A stretch of DNA of 64,000 nucleotides from assembly GCA_022706885.1 (NCBI GenBank), contig JAKJBR010000003.1, forward strand, positions 1-64,000, in the 5' to 3' direction. How positions within the stretch are numbered: position 1 is the stretch's first letter; the number at the start of each line of letters is the position of its first letter. The notes beneath the pieces are model-generated. The model did not search any database and had not been told where the DNA came from. It saw nothing but the letters and a program-made list of their open reading frames with translations. This DNA comes from DUPQ01 sp022706885. GTDB taxonomy: Bacteria > Bacillota > Clostridia > DUPQ01. A program made the translations under genes and the position numbers. Positions 43,801-51,927 of the stretch are shown here, piece after piece.

Positions 43801-44616
43801 ATATCTTCCGAATCTGGCAAGATCATATCTTCTGGCATCAAAAAACAATCCTTCAAATAAGTTTTCGGCACTTTCTATCGTAGGAGGCTCGCCCGGTCTT
43901 AACCTTTTGTATATCTCAAACAATCCGCCTTCTCTGGTTTTCGTTTCGTCTTTTGCATATGTTGCATCCAGTTTATAGTCTTCTCCGAATACCGCGGTTA
44001 TATCGGAATCTTTAGCAAATCCCAATGCTCTTAAGAAAACCGTCAGAGGCAACTTTCTGGTTCTGTCTATTCTTACATACAAAACCCCGTTGGAATCGGT
44101 TTCATATTCTATCCATGCTCCCCTGTTGGGAATAAGTGTGCTGGAAAAAAGACTTTTTCCGGCTTTATCTTTCTTCTCGGCATAATATGCACCGGGAGAT
44201 CTTACCAACTGGCTGACAATAACTCGCTCCGCACCGTTAATGATAAATGTGCCGGTGTCGGTCATTATGGGGAAATCTCCCATAAATATTTCCTGTTCCT
44301 TGACCTCTCCGGTATCTTTTCTTATAAGACGGACTTTTACTCTCAAAGGAGCCTGATAGGTGGCATCTCTTTCCTTACATTCCTGCACGTCAAGCTTAGG
44401 CTTGTCCGCAATCCTGTAATCAATAAAATCCAGCATTAAATTATCGGTATGATCACGAACCGGTGATACATCCTTAAAAACCTCTCTGAGTCCCTCATCG
44501 AGAAACCACTGATAAGACTTTTTCTGAACTTCTATAAGATTGGGCATTTCCAGAACTTCTTTGATTTTTGAGAAACTCATTCTTTCTCGTTTTCCGTATT
44601 GAATAGGATGTATCAT
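40864..44616 (-). CDS. rpoB: DNA-directed RNA polymerase subunit beta
   Basis: 1250 residues. The rifampicin-binding region [20 protein letters not shown] and [13 protein letters not shown] is of wild-type form. Later conserved blocks ([35 protein letters not shown]) are intact. About 50 acidic residues trail the conserved C-terminus. It is the first gene of a seven-gene run to tuf, with its own promoter and a leader of about 150 nt; rplJ and rplL are not next to it. Confidence 0.99.
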   Translation of the reverse strand: [1250 protein letters not shown]

Positions 44617-44768
44617 TAATTAGTCACCTCATGTCCTTTTCTATATCATCCCCATGGTAACGGCTGCTGTTTTAAGTGTCGGCAAACCGGTGCCATAATA
44701 ACCTTATGCACCTCCGATTTCAGTAATTTCCTGTCGACAGGCGCAAAAATACGCAGATTAGCGCATCA
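44617..44768 (-). promoter_or_regulatory. untranslated leader of rpoB
   Basis: About 150 nt between the predicted start site and the rpoB ATG. It contains a perfect 12-bp palindrome CCTGTCGACAGG at 44731-44742, a GCGC-flanked segment next to it and a GGCA/TGCC hairpin near 44685. No known ribosomal-protein binding site or attenuator is recognised. A small ORF is not evident. Confidence 0.4.
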
Positions 44769-44774
44769 TTCATA

Positions 44775-44803
44775 ATCCTATCGCATATGTCTGTCCGTGT
44801 CAA
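44775..44803 (-). promoter_or_regulatory. promoter of the rpoBC-str operon
   Basis: A perfect TTGACA, a 17-bp spacer and TAGGAT on the minus strand. It lies between the 98-residue gene and rpoB. Confidence 0.7.
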
Positions 44804-44873
44804 TAGAAATATATAAATTTTATTCTTAAAGTCGCTTTTTTCTTTAGTCGGCTGCTTTAATCTTAAGGCACAA

Positions 44874-45170
44874 TCAGTTGAGATATGTTTCCTTAATCTT
44901 TGTCATATATTCTTCAAGATATTTCTTAAGCCCGGGAGAAGCATGGTCCATCAGCCGGTTTATTTTTTCTCCCTGATTATATATTTCCTCGGATAAAATC
45001 TCCTCCATACGTTTGTTGGTCTGTAAATCGAATATCCGTATATTTTTCAAGGTAGACTCTATTTCCTTTTCTATAAGCACAAGAAGAGCCACATCCCTTT
45101 CGTCCAAGGCAAGCTCCTCCAATATACCTTCTTCAAAATCCGTCATGTCATCATAATCAGTTTTTTTCAT
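44874..45170 (-). CDS. small acidic helical protein, unknown
   Basis: 98 residues, rich in Glu, Asp and Leu, predicted almost all alpha-helical, without cysteine motif, signal or membrane segment. I do not recognise the family. It overlaps the lipoprotein gene upstream by 14 bases, so the two are translated together and may act in one process. No terminator of quality follows before the rpoB promoter. Confidence 0.6.
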   Translation of the reverse strand: MKKTDYDDMTDFEEGILEELALDERDVALLVLIEKEIESTLKNIRIFDLQTNKRMEEILSEEIYNQGEKINRLMDHASPGLKKYLEEYMTKIKETYLN

Positions 45171-45834
45171 ATATACCTATATCCATCGTATTCTTATCCG
45201 GTTGTCTTACTATGGTAAGAATGTAATCATTATTCTCCGCAACAAAAACCGTCTCCGAAGTCACCAGTATTGCAGTAAACCCTGCAGCTATCGCATCCGC
45301 CGTGTATGATTCGAATTTCTCTTTACCGATATCCTCGGTAACTACCGTTATATTGTTGGATTCGCCTATAATCTGTAAAACCTTAGCGCCGGGAGGTGCT
45401 GACAACATTGTGATGTATCCTTCTTTCGGCCATGTAAGAGGAGTGGTCAGTTCAATAACCATATTATGCGTATCGACATCTCTGTTCATTGCCAGATAAT
45501 AGTCATCCAACGATCCCGCAAAAGCTTCTTTTGTTTCCACGCTTATATTCTTATACCCGATACTTTTCAATGTCTCTATATACTTCATAAAGGATTCATC
45601 GTCCACGTTATAAAGATAAATTCTCAGTATCTGACCGTAAAACTTGTAATAATTTACTTCGCCGCCTTTAATCTTAGGCAAAACATCCGCTCCCAGATAT
45701 TCCGAAGGCCAGTTCTGCTCGGTCGTTACGACATAACTCGGAGTACCCCCGTCAGGTGTCTTCTGATTATTGCAAGCGGTCAATGTAAAGACCATGATTA
45801 CGACCAATATAAGTGCAGTGATTCTTCTTGTCAT
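45157..45834 (-). CDS. lipoprotein with a duplicated domain, unknown
   Basis: About 225 residues from the ATG at 45834, which has GGAGG upstream; a longer frame adds 15 residues overlapping the hydratase gene. Signal MTRRITALILVVIMVFTLTAC-type with lipobox LTAC (shown by its ends). The mature part seems to be two related units of about 80 residues, each with WPxE, then a Pro-Lys/Pro-Gly turn, a beta pair and a helix (KYIETLKSIGYK; SYTADAIAAGFT). Similar to uncharacterised Clostridia lipoproteins. Probably exported and membrane-anchored. Confidence 0.7.
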   Translation of the reverse strand: MTRRITALILVVIMVFTLTACNNQKTPDGGTPSYVVTTEQNWPSEYLGADVLPKIKGGEVNYYKFYGQILRIYLYNVDDESFMKYIETLKSIGYKNISVETKEAFAGSLDDYYLAMNRDVDTHNMVIELTTPLTWPKEGYITMLSAPPGAKVLQIIGESNNITVVTEDIGKEKFESYTADAIAAGFTAILVTSETVFVAENNDYILTIVRQPDKNTMDIGIYEKN

Positions 45835-45845
45835 TCTCTCCTCCG

Positions 45846-47993
45846 CTACATGCTTTTCCTGTAATAGTTTATCATACAACCTTCGGCAAGTACATCCCTT
45901 TCCTCATCCGATAATCCCTCCATATATAACCTGACCGCTCTTGCTTTATCGGTCCTTTGCAAAGCATCTTCCTTTGTTGCCGACACATATGCAATTACCT
46001 GCTCTTTCCCCGAAAGAACGGCGTCTCTTATGTCGGGAATATAGACATATTCATCAACAGTAAGAGCGGGATCCTGTTTTACCGTAAAAGGTATAAGTCC
46101 CCAGTTTATGAGGTTGGAGCGATATCTCTTTGTGGCATATCGGTATGCGATATTGGCATATCCTTTCAGTACTCTCTGACAGGAAGCAGCCTGCTCCCGG
46201 GCGGAACCGTCTCCCGGTTTTTTGGCGAATATGAGATGACCGTCCACACCCGTTTCCCTTACGGCAAGTTTTGTTTTCTTTACATAATCCGGAGCTCTTC
46301 TGGACAATGTATATTCCGCAAGAGCCATGGGATTGGACCTGTAAGAGGAAGTCTCCCCCGAAGGTATAAGTTCGTCGGTGGTGGTAACCTCGTCATTTAA
46401 TACCGCAGCTGCTTTCAATAACAAATTCTTAGGCAATCTCGGTATTTCCGGCCACGCCTTTATATTGGGACCGTATATCAGCTCCTGATTTTTGTCAGGC
46501 TTTCCGTATCCGTTATATACTCTTTTTTCATATATGTTACCGTTAAATTCATATACGGGAATATCTTTAACATATTCTACATCGGTACCCGCAGTTATAT
46601 ATCCTTTATTCAATGCGGTAGCGGCAATGCTTCTGGCATCCATCAGTGCGACATACGCGGCCTGACCGTCCTTGGGGATGCTGCCTTCACGATTCTCGAA
46701 ATTCCTTGTGGTATGCCTTACCGACAGGACATTGTTGGCAGGTATGTCACCGGCACCGAAACACGGTCCGCAGAATGCCGTTTTTATAACAACACCCGAT
46801 TCCATAAGCTTGTTTGTAATCCCCGCCTTATTAAGCGCATATGCAACCGGCTGACTTTGAGGATAAACGGACAAGGAGAAACTGCCATATCCGGTATCAC
46901 CTTTTTGCAAAACAGCCGCAGCTTCACAGATATTCTCAAAAGAACCTCCCGCACATCCCGCTATTATTCCCTGTCCCGTAAAAAAGCTTCTCTTCTTACT
47001 GTCGGCATATACTTTCAGACTGCCGAGATTCAACTGTTCCAGTATGTCTTCACTATTTTCCAAAAAGTCCTTAACGGTATATGCATTGGAAGGATGATAC
47101 GGCAAAGCTATCATGGGTTGTATTTTGGAAAGGTCAATCATTAAGGCACAGTCATACAGCGCTTCTTTTGCCGGAGAAAGCTTTTTATAATCTTCCTTCC
47201 TCCCGTGTATCTCATAGTACTCTTTTGTTTTATCGTCGGTTACCCATATGGAAGAAAGACATGCAGTTTCGGTGGTCATAACATCAATACCTATTCTGTC
47301 ATCCATGGAAAGATTTTTAACTCCCGGTCCCGCAAACTCCAATATTTTGTTGGTAACCGAAGCATCCTTAAATACTTTTCCTATCATGTATATGGCTACA
47401 TCGTGAGGTCCCACTCCCTGATTAAGAGTACCTGTAAGATATACAAGACATACCTTGGGATACGGAAGATCATAGGTTTTTCCCAACAGCTGCTTTACAA
47501 GTTCTCCTCCGCCCTCACCCATGGCCAAGGTGCCCAACGCCCCGTACCTTGTGTGGCTGTCCGACCCTAAAATCATCTTGCCGCACCCCGCCATTTTCTC
47601 CCGCATGTACTGATGTATTACCGCAAGATGAGCGGGTACATAAATGCCTCCGTATTTTTTTGCCGCGGACAAACCGAAAAGATGGTCATCTTCATTGATG
47701 GTACCGCCTACAGCACAAAGAGAGTTATGGCAATTGGTCAGAACATAAGGAATAGGAAATTTTTCTAAATTACATGCGGAAGCGGTCTGTAAAATACTTA
47801 CATATGTAATATCATGGCTCGCAACAGCATCAAATTTAATTTTGAGCATATGATTCGAAGCGGATGTATTATGTGATTTCAATATAGAATGAGCAATGGT
47901 ACCCTTGCGTGCTCTTTGCATCTGTTCTTCAGACAGATCCGCTGCTTTCAGTACTTTATCTTCCTTCAAAACTACTGCTTCGGTTATAAACAT
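45846..47993 (-). CDS. aconitase-family hydratase
   Basis: 715 residues with aconitase fold. The region SDSHTRYGALGTLAMGEGG (about 142-160) and the cysteines in ETACLSS and FCGPCFGAGD supply the three ligands of a 4Fe-4S cluster. The C-terminal swivel domain has YRSNLINWGLIPF. It belongs to the YbhJ-like branch rather than true AcnA or AcnB, so the substrate may differ from citrate. No other TCA genes are near. AGGAT is the likely binding site. Confidence 0.82.
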   Translation of the reverse strand: MFITEAVVLKEDKVLKAADLSEEQMQRARKGTIAHSILKSHNTSASNHMLKIKFDAVASHDITYVSILQTASACNLEKFPIPYVLTNCHNSLCAVGGTINEDDHLFGLSAAKKYGGIYVPAHLAVIHQYMREKMAGCGKMILGSDSHTRYGALGTLAMGEGGGELVKQLLGKTYDLPYPKVCLVYLTGTLNQGVGPHDVAIYMIGKVFKDASVTNKILEFAGPGVKNLSMDDRIGIDVMTTETACLSSIWVTDDKTKEYYEIHGRKEDYKKLSPAKEALYDCALMIDLSKIQPMIALPYHPSNAYTVKDFLENSEDILEQLNLGSLKVYADSKKRSFFTGQGIIAGCAGGSFENICEAAAVLQKGDTGYGSFSLSVYPQSQPVAYALNKAGITNKLMESGVVIKTAFCGPCFGAGDIPANNVLSVRHTTRNFENREGSIPKDGQAAYVALMDARSIAATALNKGYITAGTDVEYVKDIPVYEFNGNIYEKRVYNGYGKPDKNQELIYGPNIKAWPEIPRLPKNLLLKAAAVLNDEVTTTDELIPSGETSSYRSNPMALAEYTLSRRAPDYVKKTKLAVRETGVDGHLIFAKKPGDGSAREQAASCQRVLKGYANIAYRYATKRYRSNLINWGLIPFTVKQDPALTVDEYVYIPDIRDAVLSGKEQVIAYVSATKEDALQRTDKARAVRLYMEGLSDEERDVLAEGCMINYYRKSM

Positions 47994-48023
47994 CGGAAAA
48001 TCATCCTTTCTATGTTATACTTT

Positions 48024-48051
48024 ATTATACTTGAACGGAAAGGTTATGCAA
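48024..48051 (-). promoter_or_regulatory. promoter of the hydratase gene
   Basis: A perfect TATAAT with a weak TTGCAT 16 bp upstream on the minus strand, about 30 bases before the ATG. Confidence 0.5.
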
Positions 48052-48060
48052 ATGCATAAA

Positions 48061-48066
48061 TATGAT
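48061..48066 (+). promoter_or_regulatory. -10 box six bases before the HAD start codon
   Basis: TATGAT ends six bases before the ATG, which would place the start site at or next to the ATG (leaderless mRNA). No Shine-Dalgarno sequence is visible. No clear -35 box. Confidence 0.4.
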
Positions 48067-48072
48067 TGAATA

Positions 48073-48696
48073 ATGAAATACAAGCATATTATCTGGGATT
48101 TTGACGGAACGCTGTTTGACACATACGGAGAGATTGCGAAAGTTATCGAAGAGGTTCTGAAAAACAGAGGAATAGTTGAGAATCTTGATTGGATAGCAAA
48201 AAACTTACATATGTCACTGACTCATACACTGGAGTATCTCTCAAAAAAGCACAATCTGAATCATGGCGAGTTTAAAGGTACATTCATGCAAGCCGAAGAA
48301 AGAATGAATGTTAAAGAAGCATTACCGTTCCCCGGAGTAAAAGAAATAATAGACAGCACCGAAGGATACACTTTTATGGTTACAAATCGTGCCGAGTCGG
48401 TATTTCGGTTTCTGGAATATCGGGATTACAGGAAATACTTTAAGGAGATCCTGCACAGAAATTCGGGATTTCCCTTAAAACCCGGCAGCGAAGCAGTCGA
48501 GTATCTGATAGAAAAATACGGTCTTGACAGAAAAGAAATGCTGTTTATAGGAGACAGGGATGTGGATATCGAATGCGCAATAAATGCACAAATCCATTCC
48601 TGTTATTACGATTCGCATAACATTCCGAATATCGCACCGTGTACATACTACACAAAAGATTACTTTAAGCTACTTGACATTTTGAAAACCACTTAA
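48073..48696 (+). CDS. HAD-superfamily phosphatase
   Basis: 207 residues, HAD subfamily IA. Motif I DFDGTLFDT (about 9-17), motif II Thr-Asn in VTNRAE, motif III Lys in PLKPGSEAV and motif IV GDRDVDIE are all present. A helical cap lies between I and II. Similar to phosphoglycolate phosphatase/beta-phosphoglucomutase relatives; substrate unknown. It overlaps the convergent CPBP gene by 27 bases. Confidence 0.85.
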   Translation: MKYKHIIWDFDGTLFDTYGEIAKVIEEVLKNRGIVENLDWIAKNLHMSLTHTLEYLSKKHNLNHGEFKGTFMQAEERMNVKEALPFPGVKEIIDSTEGYTFMVTNRAESVFRFLEYRDYRKYFKEILHRNSGFPLKPGSEAVEYLIEKYGLDRKEMLFIGDRDVDIECAINAQIHSCYYDSHNIPNIAPCTYYTKDYFKLLDILKTT

Positions 48697-49629
48697 AGCA
48701 TTAGTCACAATTATTATAGCAACAGGAATAATATATATCGTAAAAGCAACCAGAAACGCCACTTTTCCGTTACTGTCCGGTTTCGTCTCTTTAATAATAT
48801 TAATCTTTGTACTTTCGGTATTTTTTCTAAATCTCCTCAGTAAAATAACTATAACCGGTAACACCAGCAAAGAGATGGCTCCCAGAACTATAAAAGAAAC
48901 ACCGTATTCGGACAGTCCGTATGCTTGGAGAAATTCTATACCGCCCGATTCCGGGGGAATGTTTCTGGTCGCATATGTTATGGTAATCGCAATAAAGTTA
49001 TTTATAAAATGTCCTATCATTGCTGCAAGCAAGGAGCCGGTTCTGTACAGAAAATAGCAAAGAAGCACCGACAATGCAAAAGTGGATAACAGTTTTTCCG
49101 GTATTGAGTGAGCCAAAGAGAAAAAGAGCGAACAAAAGAAAAAGCAACCGACCTTACCCAATCTCTCCAATCCCGACATAAATGCCGTCCGAAAAGCTAT
49201 CTCCTCACATATAGCAGGGACCAGTGCAATAACCAATATACTCTTCAGATAATCACCGAAGTTTTCCATTAATACAATGTCCTCAAGTCCCGGGGTGGTT
49301 CCGAACAGATTATCTACAATCCATGTGTTAAACGTTGCAATCAACATGGAAACGGGTATAAACAGTGTCACAACAGCCAGGATTATAAGAATATTCTTCC
49401 CGCTTACTTTTTTAAAGTGTACATTGTCTTTGAATCTGCCGGTAAAAAGCATGTACAAAAGTACCGGTACCGCCAGCCCCAGCACCTCACAAGCCGTCTG
49501 ATACAGATAGAGATTGTCACCCAGAAAGAAAATCCCCACTGCCTGAACGGTAAAGAATATAATCATAACCGCAGTTATGAGGAGAAACGATTGATAGGGT
49601 TGCAGTTTGCGACTTCTTAAGCTTTCCAT
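48670..49629 (-). CDS. CPBP-family intramembrane metalloprotease
   Basis: 319 residues with about eight hydrophobic segments. The Abi/CPBP motifs are ICEEIAFRTAF (EExxxR), FSLAHS and GHFINNF, which form the intramembrane active site. Roles include bacteriocin self-immunity and protein maturation; none can be chosen here. It follows the aldo/keto reductase gene with its start at the reductase stop. Low risk of miscall. Confidence 0.88.
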   Translation of the reverse strand: MESLRSRKLQPYQSFLLITAVMIIFFTVQAVGIFFLGDNLYLYQTACEVLGLAVPVLLYMLFTGRFKDNVHFKKVSGKNILIILAVVTLFIPVSMLIATFNTWIVDNLFGTTPGLEDIVLMENFGDYLKSILVIALVPAICEEIAFRTAFMSGLERLGKVGCFFFCSLFFSLAHSIPEKLLSTFALSVLLCYFLYRTGSLLAAMIGHFINNFIAITITYATRNIPPESGGIEFLQAYGLSEYGVSFIVLGAISLLVLPVIVILLRRFRKNTESTKINIIKETKPDSNGKVAFLVAFTIYIIPVAIIIVTNALSGFQNVK

Positions 49630-50597
49630 TACTCTCCTTTCAGCCAGTCAATCTGTGCCTGTGACAGCAGGATATCTTTAACACCGATGCTGTCTTCCAA
49701 CTGCGACAGATTCTTGGACCCTATTACGGCACAGGTCTGCACCGGATTATTTGTAAGATATGCCAAGGCTATGCATGTCGGTGATACACTGTATTCATCG
49801 GCAAGCATTTTGGCTCTCTTTGCTCTTTCTATGTTAATATCCGAAACAAATTTCTTAACTATACCGTCTTTTAACTGAACGGTATTGTATTTTGAGAAAA
49901 AGCCTTTTGCCTGGGAAGTATATGCCATCAACGGCAACTTTTTCTTCTCATACCATTCATATTGCTCATCATCGATACATACAATAGTTTCATCATCAAA
50001 TCGCTCCGGTGTGGATTCGGCTAAGGAAAAATAACATTGCGATACCGATAGCGGCACCAAATTCTCACTCGCAATGAAAGCCTGAGCCTCTTCAATTCTT
50101 TTACTCGTCCAGTTGCTTACACCTATGAAACGGGTTTTACCCTGCTTTATAAAATCCTGAAGTATGGGTATTATATATTCCACAGGTTTGGACAAATCGT
50201 CTCTGTGCAGTAAGAATATATCCACATAATCAATATTCATGACGGAAAGGCTTTTATCTATATCATATTGCAGTTCTTCTTTAGTTATTCTTTCCATAAC
50301 ATCTTTTTTCAATTTCAGATTCTTTGGAAATCCGCCTTTGGTTATAACTATCAGGTCCTCCCTGTTTTTCCGGGATTTCATCCACTCACCCAGCATATAC
50401 TCGGAAATATCTTTCCCTTCGGGAAGCCATTCGTTATAGCATCGGGCGGTATCATATGTTTTAAAATGCTCATAAAATTTATCCATCAGAAGAAAATAGC
50501 TTTCCTTGTCGGCATAATCGGAAAAAACACCGGTACCGAAAGCCAGTTTATCCATGCTCAATGAATGAATCCCGTTATCTAAATCAATCTTAATCAT
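49629..50597 (-). CDS. aldo/keto reductase
   Basis: About 322 residues from the ATG at 50597, which overlaps the aminotransferase stop (TAATG). TIM-barrel with the tetrad visible as Asp in YDTARCYN, Tyr in the same loop, Lys in VITKGGF and His in LLHRDD. A NADPH-dependent carbonyl reductase of unknown substrate. Coupling to an aminotransferase hints at one pathway. Confidence 0.88.
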   Translation of the reverse strand: MIKIDLDNGIHSLSMDKLAFGTGVFSDYADKESYFLLMDKFYEHFKTYDTARCYNEWLPEGKDISEYMLGEWMKSRKNREDLIVITKGGFPKNLKLKKDVMERITKEELQYDIDKSLSVMNIDYVDIFLLHRDDLSKPVEYIIPILQDFIKQGKTRFIGVSNWTSKRIEEAQAFIASENLVPLSVSQCYFSLAESTPERFDDETIVCIDDEQYEWYEKKKLPLMAYTSQAKGFFSKYNTVQLKDGIVKKFVSDINIERAKRAKMLADEYSVSPTCIALAYLTNNPVQTCAVIGSKNLSQLEDSIGVKDILLSQAQIDWLKGE

Positions 50598-51775
50598 TAA
50601 AAATACTCCCTTGCAAGAGCCGTTATTTTCGGCAGGCTTGCCTGTATTGTCTTTTTGGAAATACAGAAACACATCCTCACATAGCCTTTCATACCGAATC
50701 CTCTTCCCGGAACAACCAGTATGTTATATTCTTTCGCCTTTTTAACAAATTCCATCTCATCTTCCACAGGCGACTTAACGAAAAGATAAAAAGCTCCTTG
50801 CGGTTTTTTTACACTGAATCCGCATTTCACCATGTGATTATATAAAATATCCCGTCTTTCCCTGTAATCATCAATATCCACCTTGGCATCATATGCATGC
50901 TGTATTACTTTTTGCATTATGGCAGGAGCATTTACATACCCCAATGTTCTGGTATTGAATATACAGATATTAACCAACAGTTGAGAATCGGGTATTTTGG
51001 GGTCTATTGCAATATAGCCTATTCTTTCGCCGGGCAGTGCCAATGATTTACTGTATGAGTTTACTATTATAGCCTTATCAAAACAGTCAAATACGCAGGG
51101 AACCGTTATGTCATCGTATACAATTTTCACATAAGGCTCATCGCTTATAACAAAAATGTCGGAGTTATACTTTCTTTCCGCCTGCCTTATTGCTTCATTC
51201 AGTGCTAAAAGCACTTCTTTAGGATATACCGCTCCCGAAGGATTGTTGGGTGTATTTATGATAACGGCTTTTGTCTTTGCGGTAATTACACTTTTAAAGG
51301 AATCAATATCCGGTAAAAAGAATTCATCACAATCGGCTTCTACCAACACCCCCTGTGCATGCATAACATAAAACCCGTATTCGGCAAAATACGGTTTAAA
51401 AACAACAACCTCATCATCGGGATTTAAAACGGATTTCAGTGTTACAAACAATCCCGCCGCTGCACCTACCGACATTATTATATTACTGAAAGGAACATCG
51501 TATCCGTAGTCTTTTTTTATACTTTCCGATACCGCTTTTCTTGTGGCATCATACCCTGCATTGCTCATATATTTATGCATTCCTTTTTCTTCACTGCAGG
51601 CTATTTTCTTAAGACACTCTTTAACCTTTGCAGGCGGTTCCATCTCCGGATTGCCTATGGAAAAATCAAAAACATTTTCTTCTCCGTATATCGCTTTTAA
51701 TCTGTTTCCCTCTTCAAACATTGCACGAATGAATGACGATTTACTCAAACTCTGTGTTATCTTTTCATTAAACAT
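50597..51775 (-). CDS. class I/II PLP-dependent aminotransferase
   Basis: 392 residues, fold type I. The PLP lysine is in NSYSKSLALPGERIGY (about 235). NTPNNPSGAVY and VISDEPYVKI are the usual substrate and cofactor contacts. Similar to AspC/PatA-like enzymes, but specificity is open. AGGAGGAGAG precedes the ATG. First gene of a three-gene run with the aldo/keto reductase and CPBP protease. Confidence 0.92.
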   Translation of the reverse strand: MFNEKITQSLSKSSFIRAMFEEGNRLKAIYGEENVFDFSIGNPEMEPPAKVKECLKKIACSEEKGMHKYMSNAGYDATRKAVSESIKKDYGYDVPFSNIIMSVGAAAGLFVTLKSVLNPDDEVVVFKPYFAEYGFYVMHAQGVLVEADCDEFFLPDIDSFKSVITAKTKAVIINTPNNPSGAVYPKEVLLALNEAIRQAERKYNSDIFVISDEPYVKIVYDDITVPCVFDCFDKAIIVNSYSKSLALPGERIGYIAIDPKIPDSQLLVNICIFNTRTLGYVNAPAIMQKVIQHAYDAKVDIDDYRERRDILYNHMVKCGFSVKKPQGAFYLFVKSPVEDEMEFVKKAKEYNILVVPGRGFGMKGYVRMCFCISKKTIQASLPKITALAREYF

Positions 51776-51927
51776 AACATCTCTCTCCTCCTGCCATATT
51801 ACAATATAGGTGAGATTTTTGCAAATTGTGTCATGTATGATAATTCATGGATGGATACATCCACGCAAAGATTAAGTGCAATAAACACCGTTCCGCTATT
51901 CAGTATGGCTACATAATATCTCTTATG

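Noticed and set aside
36477..44616. Drug-resistance alleles in rpsL and rpoB
   Set aside because: The S12 loops and the rifampicin pocket read as wild type.
51776..51927. Hairpin GGATG/CATCC near 51855 as terminator of the ABC operon
   Set aside because: Only five base pairs and no T-run in either direction.
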